From assembly GCF_003573695.1 (NCBI RefSeq), contig NC_039359.1, forward strand, positions 76,584,783 to 76,648,782: a stretch of DNA of 64,000 bases. Reading direction: 5' to 3'. The notes beneath the pieces were generated by a model. That model had not been told where the DNA came from, made no database searches, and worked only from the letters and a program-made list of their open reading frames with translations. Positions 43,020 through 53,339 of the stretch are shown piece after piece; position 1 is the stretch's first letter; each line of letters begins with the position of its first letter. This DNA comes from Papaver somniferum. Lineage: Eukaryota > Streptophyta > Magnoliopsida > Ranunculales > Papaveraceae. Made by a program: the position numbers and the translations under genes.

Positions 43020-44205
43020 ATAGAATTTCAAACAACCCTCCAACAACCTATCATTGATAGCATGAACCCCATAGGTTTACTTTCATTGTAGTTCCCCTAA
43101 AGAAAAGTTTCAAACAACCCTCCAACAACCTATCATTGATAGCATGAACCCCATAGGTTTACTTTCATTGTAGTTCCCCTAAAGAAAAGTTTCATTAGAA
43201 TAACCCACTCAACAAAAATTATTGAATCTAAAACCCATAAGATACCATGCAGTTTTCCCTTCATTCTCAATTATAATCTCACTCATAAGGACATTACTTG
43301 TTTTCTCGAATTCTTCAACTGATTTCGTCACAACATTCGACACAGAATTTTTAGCCTTCCAATCACAACTGCATGAAATAAGAAGAAGTTAATGTTAGTT
43401 GCAATGCTTTTTGCAAAATAAATAAATAAATTAGTATATCTTATATATTCGACTGTTCACCTGTATAAGATGTAGCATCATTTTTTCTGGTACCAACATT
43501 CTCGAGAGCAAGTAAACTGATTGTCTCCTGGGAAATGTTTGCAGGCCAACTTTCAGATGTTCCTGTTCATCCACGTTACATGTTCAAATGACACAATTCT
43601 GTAACCGGCTGATAGCTCAACAATGCTAAACCTTTCAGTGGAATCACATTTCCTTCCTCCAATTTCCTTTCAAACAGCTCAATGTAATCCATTCCTACCC
43701 TAACATGCATCTGAGTACCCTGCATTACGTCCAATAAACAACTAATTTCTACACTTGATCAATCTAGAGAAAAATATTTTTTTTTATCGAGAATATGCAT
43801 CAGAGGTCGACTGACCCACCTCTTGGTCAATGAGATGCAAGTCAAGACTCCATAATTGACCTGCTTTTTTGTTTTCAAATCTCCATTTTTTCAGAACTAA
43901 TGTCCGCACGACTTTCTGATGTGTCTGATTCCTAACTAGGCGCTTGAAGGAGGTATAAACTGTTCACGAAGGCTTCTTTCCTACATATACGCACATCAGA
44001 GATTAAATTTTTGCATTTGGTTGTTACAAATAAAAATTGCTTAGAGAAAAAAAAAAGCAACCTAGAAACCTTATTGATGCATATCCAAACTGTGACATTT
44101 GAATGGATTTACATACCATGGAAATCAACTGCCATTGCTCCGTCTTCGATGTGATTTTCTTCAAAAGTTATGGTCGATATCTTATGTTCGCTATCTCTTT
44201 TTTAC
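43020..44205 (-). pseudogene. RPA70-like single-strand DNA-binding protein remnant in the helitron
   Basis: Leftwards from about 44200 a leader follows a TATATAAAGG box (about 44256-44265). A short first exon ends MAVDFHG before GTATG. Later blocks read MHVRVGMDYIELFERKLEEG, VIPLKGLALLSYQPVTE, then C-terminal parts (SVSNVVTKSVEEFEKTSNVL) and an OB-fold strand GTTMKVNLWGSCYQ near 43110-43170. These resemble RPA1/DUF223-type OB-fold proteins often carried by plant helitrons. Frame breaks and a duplicated 82-bp block show it is broken. Confidence 0.55.
43026..43189. repeat. Perfect 82-bp tandem duplication
   Basis: The unit TTTCAAACAACCCTCCAACA...CCCCTAAAGAAAAG occurs twice without a mismatch seen by eye (43026-43107, 43108-43189). 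It lies in the RPA-like remnant, and perfect identity implies a recent event or an assembly artefact. Confidence 0.85.
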
Positions 44206-44289
44206 ACAGAAACTGAAAGTAGGCGGGTTTGTGTAATGTTGAAGAATGATTTGTATCCTTTATATAGATGTTGGAAACTTGGCTCTAAA

Positions 44290-45165
44290 GAAAACCTCTA
44301 CAACTGTTATGGAATTAATTCCTGTTATATGGTAATATAAATAAATATAAAACATAAATATGGTTTTAATTAATATGACTTGAAAAATGGTTATAAACTT
44401 TACCTTATTAACCATTGACTTTGTTTATATTAGTAAATTAACTGTATTAATATAACTCGTAAGATTGTGTTTAGATAAATAATTAGATTTTTTCTGATAC
44501 TCCAAACATAAATATCAATTTAACTTTAAAATAGTAATTTTTAGATATTGTCAATAATTTTTTTAGATGCTTATCATTAATATAGTAATTCCTAAAAAAA
44601 ATTCCTTATAAAAGATTTAATAAATAAAAATCTTATTATTTTATTCCATAAAAATAAGTTGAATTAATTTTTTTATTTTAATCATAAATGCCAAAATTAA
44701 TATAGTAGTTTTCATTACCGTTTTTAGAATTTTTTTCTTTACAAAAGATTTTAAAAATATAAACTATCCATAGATACATCGAAGATTTAAGAAATACAAA
44801 TCTTATTATTTTGTTCCATAAATTTCATGTATAAGAATTTTTTCTATTTCAATCATACATGCCAAAATTAAGATTTTTTTCCTTACAAAAGATTTTAAAA
44901 ATTTAAACTATCCATAAATAAGTCTAATTGATTTTTTCTTTGATTCATTAATTAATATAATATATTTTTTTTTCTGGATTTTCTATAATAAATACATGAA
45001 ATTATAAAAGATTCAAAAATTATAAATTATATTATTTTTTTCCATAAATATGTTGAATTGATTATTTTTTATTTTAATCATAAATGTTTGAAATTAATAT
45101 TGTAATTTTCTTTATTTCTGGATTTTCACAATAAATGCACGAAATTAATATAACAGTTTTTCTAA
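44290..45165. other. AT-rich region of the helitron, no gene
   Basis: The stretch is strongly AT-rich. It has repeated words such as AAATCTTATTATTTTATTCCATAAA and TTACAAAAGATTTTAAAAAT (44625, 44750, 44805, 44882), a degenerate internal repeat. No frame is supported. Confidence 0.5.
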
Positions 45166-45561
45166 ACAATGAGCGTCGTCCGTCGCGTGTGTCCCAACAA
45201 TCCACCCAATCTACACCGCACATTGTCAGATCAACGCACCATATCTAACGAACTGACGAATACGAATGGTTTCTCAATTAGCCAATGAGAGCGCGAGGTT
45301 ACGCTCACCAACCAATAGGAGAGAGGGTAAGCTCCACCAACGCTACTTTTATTCTGTAGTAAGGGATGGGATTGAGTTTTTAGGTTGTTGATTTGGAAAA
45401 AGGAGTCCTAATATAGTAGTTGCTCAATTTCTAAATTGAATTCGAGCTTACATAAAATTCCAAACACGGTAATTTAGACATTTTTTTTAAGTTTGTAATT
45501 TTTAAACCAATCATATGTTATCAAATGTCCTCACCTGAATATTTAATTTGGTTTCCTTAAG

Positions 45562-45780
45562 GGAAGACGTGAATATGAGACAGTTGATCCCAAACCTAAG
45601 GATTTAATAGTCAATCTAAAGAAGGACATTCCAAGTCTTAATAAGAATTTCAAAGGCGTATATAGCTGGAGAAAGATCAAAAACTTATTTGACCATCTAT
45701 TATGCCTTGATGAAAAAGCTTAAGAATGGGTCATTGATCATTTCATAATATCTGTGGCGTTTCCAAAGAAGCAAAACTAA
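45562..45780 (+). pseudogene. Unrecognised coding remnant between helitron and MULE
   Basis: One frame reads GRREYETVDPKPKDLIVNLK, then KDIPSLNKNFKGVYSWRKIK, then NLFDHLLCLDEKA, a stop, EWVIDHFIISVAFPKKQ. The composition looks protein-like but no family was recognised. It could be an exon of an older gene disrupted by the element at 45822. Confidence 0.3.
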
Positions 45781-45821
45781 CCCTTATAGAATAAATCAGG
45801 TTTATAAATTCGGTTTTGGAG

Positions 45822-45870
45822 CCTGGCTAAATTGGGACCTATGCCATTTAATTGGGGTCTATAGCTACAT
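45822..45870 (+). repeat. MULE left terminal inverted repeat
   Basis: The left TIR ends near GTCTATAGC. It pairs with 51725-51773, with about 29 of the first 35 positions matching by eye and one indel near the tip. Confidence 0.75.
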
Positions 45871-46059
45871 GATAAAATAGGGTCATTAAGAAATAATTCA
45901 TATAAACTCCTTATTCACTATTTATGTTAATGCATAATAAGCCCTTGTTAAATTAGTGCTAATTCAGATAATTAAGTATGTTTAATCAAGTTAATCCTGA
46001 AATTAACTTTCATTAATGCATAATCAACACTTGTAAAAAAAATATTTTTTTTTCAAAAG

Positions 46060-46215
46060 ACTCGATCCAGAATTGGTTGATGTTAATGATTTTGTAAACC
46101 GATTATGGGTTGAGTTTATGCCGATTGACGATGTAAACCCAGAATCGGAGTTTAATCAATACCCACATAAACCGATTCAAAAAATCGGTGTTTATATATG
46201 TCCATATAATCCGAT
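46060..46215. repeat. Three AATCGG...CCGATT palindromic modules (left cluster)
   Basis: The modules are near 46072-46113 (diverged first half), 46141-46180 and 46183-46220. Each has inverted arms AATCGG / CCGATT about 20 bp apart. They belong to the family described at 46855-47380 and 50160-50540. Confidence 0.7.
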
Positions 46216-46313
46216 TATGCCTTACTTTCAGAAAAAAATATTCATTACATAGTTTAGGAAATTAGCGCAATACATATATAGGATTCAGTATGGGAATTCT
46301 AGAATTTGACACA

Positions 46314-46760
46314 TCAAATGCTCGTCAATAAACCTCTGAGCACGTCGGTACAAAGTCGTATATTCTTTGTGGTGAATGGACTTAGTTTCCCCATTACGAA
46401 TTCTCCATAGCCCGTTGAAACGTTCCAGCTGAAATTCAATGAGTTCTTAAATGTTAGTATGTGAACTTTTGACATAGGTATAAAAATGATCGCATTACTC
46501 AGTTTTTCCCTAAGAGGAGCTCTTGGATGATAGTGGTACACCATATTTCTAACTTTTACGTACTCTCTCATTGCGCTTTTTATGTATTAGAATCTAGCCA
46601 AGTCTCTCCATTTACGGTTATTGGGATTCGCGGTACGCCCGTAAAAGAACTCTTTAACTTTCTTCCAAAACATTGAATAAATTTCATTCGGACGTTCACG
46701 GAACGTATTAGCAAATAATTTAACCAGACACAAATGTTCAAACAGTTGCCATTCCATTTT
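46314..46760 (-). pseudogene. Unidentified reading frame in the MULE
   Basis: Leftwards from about 46756 one frame reads MEWQLFEHLCLVKLFANTFR, then PNEIYSMFWKKVKEFFYGRT, then NPNNRKWRDLARF and a stop. A second block follows, MREYVKVRNMVYHYHPRAPL. Another block with LNFSWNVSTGYGEF lies beyond a frame change. The FW-KV-EFF spacing recalls Myb/SANT-like or NAM-associated proteins of plant DNA transposons, but the match is too weak to name. Confidence 0.35.
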
Positions 46761-46854
46761 CTAGGCTAAGTGTGTGATGTGGGAGTGACTCAAAGAGGTT
46801 GTCCTTATATTGATGAAGTCTCAACGACTATTTTTTTTGAATTCAATCCAAAAA

Positions 46855-47380
46855 ATCGGATTTTAGAGATGACCACGTAGACCGATTGTGTCCTTGGCAA
46901 AAAAAGTTACAGAACTTTTCTTCATAACAATTGGATTACATATATGTACATGAAAGCCAATCCTTGACAAAAAAAAGTTACATAACTTTTCTTCATAACA
47001 ATCGGATTACATATATGTACATGAAAACCGATTCTTAGAAAAAAAAAGTTACAGAACTTTTCTTCATAACAATCGGATTACATATATGTACATGAAAACT
47101 GATTCTTAGAATAAAAAAAAGTTATAGAACTTTTCTTCATAACAATCGGATTACATATATGTACATGAAAACTGATTCTTAGAAGAAAAAAAGTTACAAA
47201 AATTTTCTTCATAACAATTGGATTACATATATGCAAATGAAAAAAAATTCTTAGAAAAAAAAGTTGCAAAACTTTTCTTCATAACAATCGGATTACATAT
47301 ATGTACATGTAAACCGATTCTGAAACTGAACCTCTGGGAAACTGTCAGAATCGGGTTACATATAGGTACATCTAAACCGA
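46855..47380. repeat. Tandem array of palindromic modules, about 71-bp period
   Basis: ACTTTTCTTCATAACAAT or close variants start at 46914, 46985, 47056, 47129, 47201 and 47271 (periods 70-73 bp). Each is followed by a near-palindromic module with arms AATCGG and CCGATT around a self-complementary centre ACATATATGT. Diverged modules flank the array at 46857 and 47349. Each unit also carries an A-run plus AGTTACA. The reading frames here on both strands are by-products. Confidence 0.85.
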
Positions 47381-47599
47381 TTCTGACTGAAAAAATGCTA
47401 GAATCCTGCATTTTTTGCGCACACATTGTAGTTGGTTATTTTATCGCGTCTTGGACAAACACAAACAATTTTCAAAAGAAACCAGATTAAGTCATTCATA
47501 AACTAGGAATATAACCAAACATAATCCGACAATAAGTTTAAGACAAGACATAAGTTTTGACTCCATAATTATCCATAGTTAAAGACGTAAACATTAATA

Positions 47600-49936
47600 T
47601 AACCATTCATTCATGAACATCCCCATCACGACCACGACCACGTCCACCGCCACGACCACGTCAACCGCGACCTCGTTTACCAGGTTGGGCGCTGCTCGAT
47701 GCACCTTCAGACATCTTTTTAGGAGGGGATCTCTTCCTTTTCTTCTTTGGCTCATCCTCCTCCAGCTCCCCAAACTTTGCACTAGCTTCTACATCTTCGA
47801 GATTGTTCAATTCATCAATCAGCTTTCCATTGGCCTTAACATTTTTCCCTTCCCTAATTTGTAACTTTGATTGGGTTATCAAGTACCCGACTCAGCTTCT
47901 CTGTTTTCATTTTAAAGAACAAACATTCATCAAAAAACGCTAATAACATTAACAAAACCGTAATTGAATAACAATATGCACCAGGCATTCGAGAGACGTA
48001 TCTTTGTCCTCTATCTTGGGCCTCTCATCTACTTGTATCACTCGAGTATGCGAAACATTGAGGTACCACGACATGTAACCCAGAATTGCATCATCATCTG
48101 TTCGAGATGGACCATCCAGACGATATCTGTGAAACGCTCTGTCTTCCCAATAATCATATGATGGTAAAGGCTTGTGAACAATGTCAATGTTAATATCATT
48201 ATCATATTATTTGTTTTTTTTTATTGATTTTGAACATCTTTTGATTCTTTGGGATTTTTTTTACGTAACCGCATTGTCTTGCGACTCTCGTCGGGTTGTA
48301 CATTACATATCCTCTTGGGTGAAACAAAGGCCCAAAATAATCACTTTGCTCTCTGCACCCAACCTTCTTTTATTTTCTTTTTTCTTTAGAAAAATCCTCA
48401 TTGTAAGGATGAAAGACAACATCTTTCATTGTCAAGTTGTCCAATTGGTGTCTCAACTTCAGATAATCCTTTTTCTGGTTCTTCGACTTACTTCTGTAGG
48501 TGTATTTGTCTCCATAATACTCGTGGTACCATTCCTTGTTCTCAAAATACCTTTGAGAAAATTTGGGAAGTGCAAATATATATATGCCTGCAGAAAAGCC
48601 ACATCCCCTCCGATTTGGTTCCTTTGAGCCCTAGAAGCCTTTCTCAACTCGTTCAACGAGTGTGCAAGGATGGCAGTTCCCCAAGAGTATTCGTGAAGCT
48701 TGTCAAATGGTTGCAATAGCTGGATAAAGTTGGCTCTCACACAGGAACCAGAAACTTCGGGGAAGATAATATCTCCCAGGAAATAGAAGACATACGCATT
48801 GGTCGTGGCGATAATGCGTTCCGACGTCACCTCTTTTCCCTCAACACGAAGTTTCTTTGTTCCCATGAATTTGTCCCTTAGTTTTGAGAGAAGGAATATC
48901 CTCTTATTTGACTTTACTACCAGCATATCTGACTTGGTCCTCTCCATCCCATTGGAACACATCCTTGGTGAACGTGTAAATCTTTTCCCACTCAATCTCT
49001 TGCGCGTAATATTTGTGCTTCACGGCTTTACCTTCTATGCTTAGCCTGGTAATGGACTTCGCATCATTTGGAGTTATCGTCAGTTCTCCAAACGGAAGAT
49101 GCAAAGTATCCGTTTCCCCGTAATATTTCTCGGAAAATGAGGAACAAAGAGTTTTGTCGTAACCAAGGTCCAAATTACGACCGCAGATATCAACCCCGTA
49201 GAATTGAATAGATCGATTACTTCCAGAACTTCTCCAATGGTTGATTTTATTGCTTGTAGTGGACATTGACTCATCATACTCACTGACGTTCCTGGCTTCA
49301 TAAGACGAACGACATCCTTGTGATCCTATAAAACAAAATAAACCCGATGGACAACAATCAAAACACTATACGGATAATAATTTTTATGTTACATGGCATA
49401 AGGTTTAGGTACTTACTATTGTATGGCAAACGACGGCGTCCCAACTGCCTTTGTACCTCCATAACATTTGTCCTCTGTCACCGGGTAACCCGTAAACGGG
49501 ATCCTTATGGCCGTGAGAAAACATCTACAGCGGGTCGGGCATGTGGTCCCCTTTCTTCTTCTTTGGGCCATCTTTCTTCGTACCATCTGTCTTACCTTGT
49601 AATTGAGAGTCTCCTCCTTGGACTTGTTCTCGAACTTCTCCTATCTCTTCATCAACTTGCTTCTCACTTTCTTCTTCATCACTTTCATCCTCACCTTCTT
49701 CTTCACTTTCATCCTCACCTTCTTCTTCATCATTTTCACTCTTATCACTTTGTTTTTCACCACCTTCCTTTCCACCAATTTCTTCTTCATCGATCTCCTT
49801 TCCAGCACTTTCTTCCTCATTAAATTCCTCATCTTTGTTCTTCGGAAACTTCTCTATCACCACCTTCTTGTTCAGTAGATGTATCGGAATCAGATTCTTC
49901 ATGTGTTGGTTGCTCTGCTTGAGGTGGTGGGTCATT
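47600..49936 (-). pseudogene. Plant mobile domain (PMD, MAIN-like) gene, broken
   Basis: Leftwards from 49935 an acidic N-terminal stretch (EEEGEDESEEEGEDESDEE) leads to KDPVYGLPGDRGQMLWRYKG. A donor lies at 49418 and an acceptor at 49325. The PMD follows: STIGEVLEVIDLFNSTGLIS, a frame change, ETDTLHLPFGELTITPNDAK, WEKIYTFTKDVFQWDGED, a frame change, VVKSNKRIFLLSKLRDKF, ANFIQLLQPFDKLHEYSWGT and LAHSLNELRKASRAQRNQIG. Later blocks (GPLFHPRGYVMYNPTRVARQ near 48270-48330, LGYMSWYLNVSHTRVIQVDE near 48000-48100) and a basic and RGG tail (GRGGGRGRGRDGD) complete it. One tail stop is TGA where Arg is expected. PMD proteins are transposon-linked in plants, and MAIN relatives act in genome silencing. 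At least three frame breaks indicate a pseudogene. Confidence 0.75.
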
Positions 49937-50159
49937 GATGCTGATCCCTTTGGCTTTACTCTCCGTGGCCTTTTAGTGGGAAGAATTCAAATTTTGACCG
50001 TCTTTTCGACGAGGTCCAAAAGGCTAAGGAGAAGCAAAGTCATGTTTCCTCTTATATTTCTTTTCGACTTGCTTTTGTTGCTTTCCCTTGTTTGGCCTGT
50101 AGAATACAGAGTTAAATGACAAACAACAATGGAATAAAATGCATTTTTTTAAGTCAAGG

Positions 50160-50540
50160 TACACAATCGGTTTATTCGATATAAATATAAAATCCGATTC
50201 CCAACATAATAAAACCAACAATCGGATTTTTTAGCTAATGTAACCCGATTCTATTAATCGGTTTTCTCGATATGCATATAAAGTCCGATTAATAACTAAG
50301 CATGTAAGAATTCAAAGGCTACACAATCGGTTTTTGTGAACACATATGTAATCCGATTCAAACGAAAAAAGTTACAGAAACAACGATTATCCCTACCATA
50401 ACTGAATCGGCCTATTTATACACTAACATTTTTCGATTCCTATTCACATGCAGAACAATCGGTTTATGTGAGCAAGAACATAAACCGTTTCTAAACAGAA
50501 TCGGTTTACTTGTGCACTAACATAATCCGATTCCGTAAAA
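50160..50540. repeat. Seven AATCGG...CCGATT palindromic modules (right cluster)
   Basis: Modules lie near 50164-50199, 50219-50251, 50257-50291, 50324-50358, 50403-50440, 50456-50491 and 50499-50536. The arms match those of the left array, but the spacers are different and the modules are not embedded in a 71-bp unit. They lie upstream of the PMD gene, so the gene is bracketed by them. Confidence 0.8.
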
Positions 50541-51071
50541 GACGGAAAATTTTGATTTCAAAAAATTCAATTTCTAAGCGATTGCATGTTACTAAAACCT
50601 AGTTTAGAGGATTGGGTTGATAGAAAAGTACCTGATTCGACCCATTTCCTCCTGTTCTTGTTCGATTAGAGATGGTTCTTCTCGAGCAACCGTTTTCTTC
50701 TTCGGTTTGTTTCCAATTGCTTTAACAATTTCGGGATTACAATCACTAGGATAAGTGATTCCAGTGGCTTGTTTGTATCTTCATGGTTTCGACATTTTAT
50801 GGAAGAAAGAAAACGATTAATCGTTTTTGGATCGTCGATAATCGATAATCGACGATTTTTGGTTTCAAAAAAAATAAAGAAAAGGGAGTAGAAGAGATGA
50901 AAAATCGGTTTATGAGATGGAAATGAAAACTGATTTTAGTTTTAGGTTTATTATTAAGAGTTGATGGGTGTATTTAGTAACATTAATATTTTTTAGAGGG
51001 TAATTTTGGTAGTTCCAATAAATTTAGACACCCCTTATTATTGTGTATAAGGTAGATGAAGTAATCTATAT

Positions 51072-51729
51072 CAGGGACGGAGGCATCCCATTGCAAGGGT
51101 TTGCAACTGCACCCCCTTAATTTCCTAAATTTAAACCTAGTCCTTCATTTTTGAAGCTAGAAAAAAAAATGTTTATACATTTGCACCCCATATAAATCCA
51201 TTATATGCACCCCCATCCCTAGCTAAAGCCCAAATCAAACACGTTCACGAAACTTTTTTTCTCCCGTATACAACAAGAATCACATGAGACTTGAAACTAG
51301 AAAAGTAAACGAAGCAACTATGTTGATACCTAGTTTTTTCAGAAAAAAAAATTCTTTTCTCAATTGCATCCTGAGATTTAGAACTTGGATTGTATGTTTG
51401 TAGTGCTGCAGTGTTGATCGTTGGAGTCTTTTAATTACATCACCAGTCTAGGTACCTTCTTCTTTCTATCCAATTTAAAGTTTTGATCATTATGTTCATG
51501 TTAAATTCTTGTGGGGATTTTAGTACGATTTTTCTTGTTTGAAAAATTAAGAGATTGGGTATTTGGTTTTGCTTCTTAAGTTAACTAGTGTTTAATTACA
51601 TCCATTCGGTTTACCTACGATGTTGGAAATAATGATCGTCAAATAACTAACATCCATAAAAGATATAGTCTTTAATGTGCAATGAAAAACAAAATTCTAA
51701 CCTCTTTTGGAATCCTAGCTCCGCCTCTG
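51072..51729. mobile_element. Non-autonomous hAT element (658 bp) in the MULE right end
   Basis: The left end is CAGGGACGGAGGCATCC and the complement of the right end is CAGAGGCGGAGCTAGGAT, the common plant hAT end (CAGGGGCGGAGC-like). The 8-bp target duplication ATCTATAT flanks it (51064-51071, 51730-51737). No transposase frame is present. It separates the MULE right terminal repeat from the rest of the MULE. Confidence 0.85.
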
Positions 51730-51773
51730 ATCTATATATCCCAATTAAGTGGTATAGGCCCTAATTTAACCGG
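51725..51773 (-). repeat. MULE right terminal inverted repeat
   Basis: The complement of CCCAATTAAGTGGTATAGGC..AATTTAACCGG pairs with 45822-45870. The target duplication GTTTTGGAG follows at 51774. Confidence 0.75.
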
Positions 51774-51782
51774 GTTTTGGAG

Positions 51783-52431
51783 GTGTCTATCATTTTCAAT
51801 ATTATTACGATCTGTATCGTTGCTAAATGCACTGACACCTTAAAAGAATCAAAAAGGCATTTGGAAGTGGTACCCTATCTTCTCATTTTATATTCAGTAG
51901 TTCTACATTTTATCCAAGGAAGTCCGGGAAAATCTGGGAGTTGGCACTGAACCATTTTCCGGGAGTGGCTTGATTTTGTAGACTATGAATAACATTGAAC
52001 ATATTTACAAATCAATGGTTAGAGATTTACCTATGCAGTTGGTCCGGGGTTCTTCCCAGTTAATTTTGTTTTATTTTAATTTTTCATGGGCCAAACCCTG
52101 GCTACCCCAATAGTTCCGTCCCTTCATACATGTCCTATAAGTTTGCAACATTTTCGGGTGTAGGTAGGTTGTCCATGATCATGATGTAAATATGAAAAGA
52201 TTTATGGGTCTTAAGAAATATACTTGTAAAAATTCCCATAAATAAAGGCGGGACTTGAATGGCCACTAATTCGAATCAGTTGAATGGACAGTTTTGATCT
52301 TTGAATGAACAAAAACTATTTTTTGTTTTTTGTCCCTATTTATTTTGAGAACTCTACAAATCTACATTTTACTTGAGAGAAAATTAAAAAACAAATTTCA
52401 GAGAAATTAACATACAGATAAAGAAGAGAAA
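51783..52431 (+). promoter_or_regulatory. Upstream region and leader of the profilin gene
   Basis: About 650 bp separate the MULE from the profilin start. No clear TATA box was identified. The leader just before 52432 is A-rich (AAATTAAAAAACAAATTTCAG). No other gene was seen. Confidence 0.4.
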
Positions 52432-53339
52432 ATGTCGTGGCAAACATATGTAGATGAACACTTGATGTGTGAAACAGAAGGACATTATCTTACAGCTGCT
52501 GCAATCATTGGTCATGATGGAAGTGTTTGGGCTAAGAGTGAAAAGTTTCCCGAGGTTTCATTCTTCTTATATTTTGTTCATTTTTAAGGTTTAATTTTCA
52601 TCAGAATATTATTCGTAAAGATGTTATCTGACATGCTGAAATTCTAAACATGTTGACACTAAAACTATACACAATCTAGTGATTTTGCGTGTTTTTTTGG
52701 CATTTTAGTTAACCCTTCACCAGATTTGGTTGAGTCAGTCAGTCAGATGTTATATTGTTCATGGGGTAACGGGATCTTTAGAATTAGGAAGTTTACTGTG
52801 AATTTCACAAGGATTCTTGCAATCAGTGGAGATGATTATTATTTATTTTTTTGATCGATTCAGCGGAGATGATTTTATGTATGTTATTTTTAGCCCTTTT
52901 ATGATAAGCTATTTACTTATATTCGTTATTCCGAGGATGATTGTTTGTGCCCTTAATCATTTTGCAGTTTAAGGCGGAGAATATTACAGGTATAATGAAA
53001 GATTTCGATGAACCAGGGCACCTTGCCCCCACTGGCTTATTCCTTGGTGGCACAAAATACATGGTAATCCAAGGAGAGCCTGGAGCTGTGATCCGTGGAA
53101 AGAAGGTGATCTATTCAAGTCGCATTAACACGATTTTTATCTTGTGTTCAGTTTGACAACTCGCTTTAATTTTCCATGCTTTGATGTTGTTATTGTTTGT
53201 GAAGGGGGCGGGTGGTATCACCGTAAAAAAGACTACTCAAGCTCTGATCGTCGGTGTGTACGACGAACCAATGACTCCAGGACAATGCAACATGGTTGTA
53301 GAAAGGTTGGGGGATTACCTCATTGAACAAGGCCTTTAG
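52432..53339 (+). CDS. Profilin, 3 exons, 131 aa
   Basis: Profilins bind G-actin, poly-proline and phosphoinositides and control actin polymerisation in the cytosol; many plant profilins are pollen allergens. Exons 52432-52554, 52968-53105 and 53205-53339 (123, 138 and 135 nt) join in frame with GT-AG borders. The product starts [20 protein letters not shown], has [19 protein letters not shown], then [20 protein letters not shown] and [18 protein letters not shown]. It ends [24 protein letters not shown] text ([16 protein letters not shown]) and [10 protein letters not shown]. The length and the two intron positions are those of ordinary plant profilins. All key features are intact. Confidence 0.96.

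Larger units (their letters stand above)
40823..45366 (-). mobile_element. Helitron-like rolling-circle element, non-autonomous
   Basis: On the minus strand the 3' end reads GCACGGGTTTCACACTAG, preceded by a stem (CCCAGTGC-GAA-GCACGGG), a helitron-type hairpin followed by CTAG and a host T. The proposed 5' end is TCCCTTACTACAGAATAAAA at 45366, preceded by a host A, so insertion is between A and T as expected. There is no target duplication. Inside are a degenerate tandem array, a Stowaway MITE and RPA-like coding remnants; no Rep/helicase was seen. The 3' end is more certain than the 5' end. Confidence 0.65.
45822..51773 (-). mobile_element. Mutator-like element (MULE) carrying a plant-mobile-domain gene
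   Basis: Terminal inverted repeats begin CCTGGCTAAATTGGGACC (left) and, on the complement of the right end, CCGGTTAAATTAGGGCC; they continue with CCTAT.CCA.TTAATTGGG. The target duplication is 9 bp, GTTTTGGAG (45813-45821, 51774-51782), the MULE signature. The element holds a broken PMD gene, an unidentified reading frame and two clusters of palindromic modules. No MURA transposase was seen, so it was probably moved in trans. Strand is given for the PMD gene. Confidence 0.82.

Noticed and set aside
46909..47320. CRISPR-like spaced repeats with a 71-bp period
   Set aside because: This is plant DNA; whole units including the spacers are repeated and palindromic, which fits a minisatellite in a transposon and not a CRISPR array.
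49347..49878. Plus-strand His/Leu/Phe-rich frames
   Set aside because: They are the antisense of the acidic Glu-rich N-terminus of the PMD gene.
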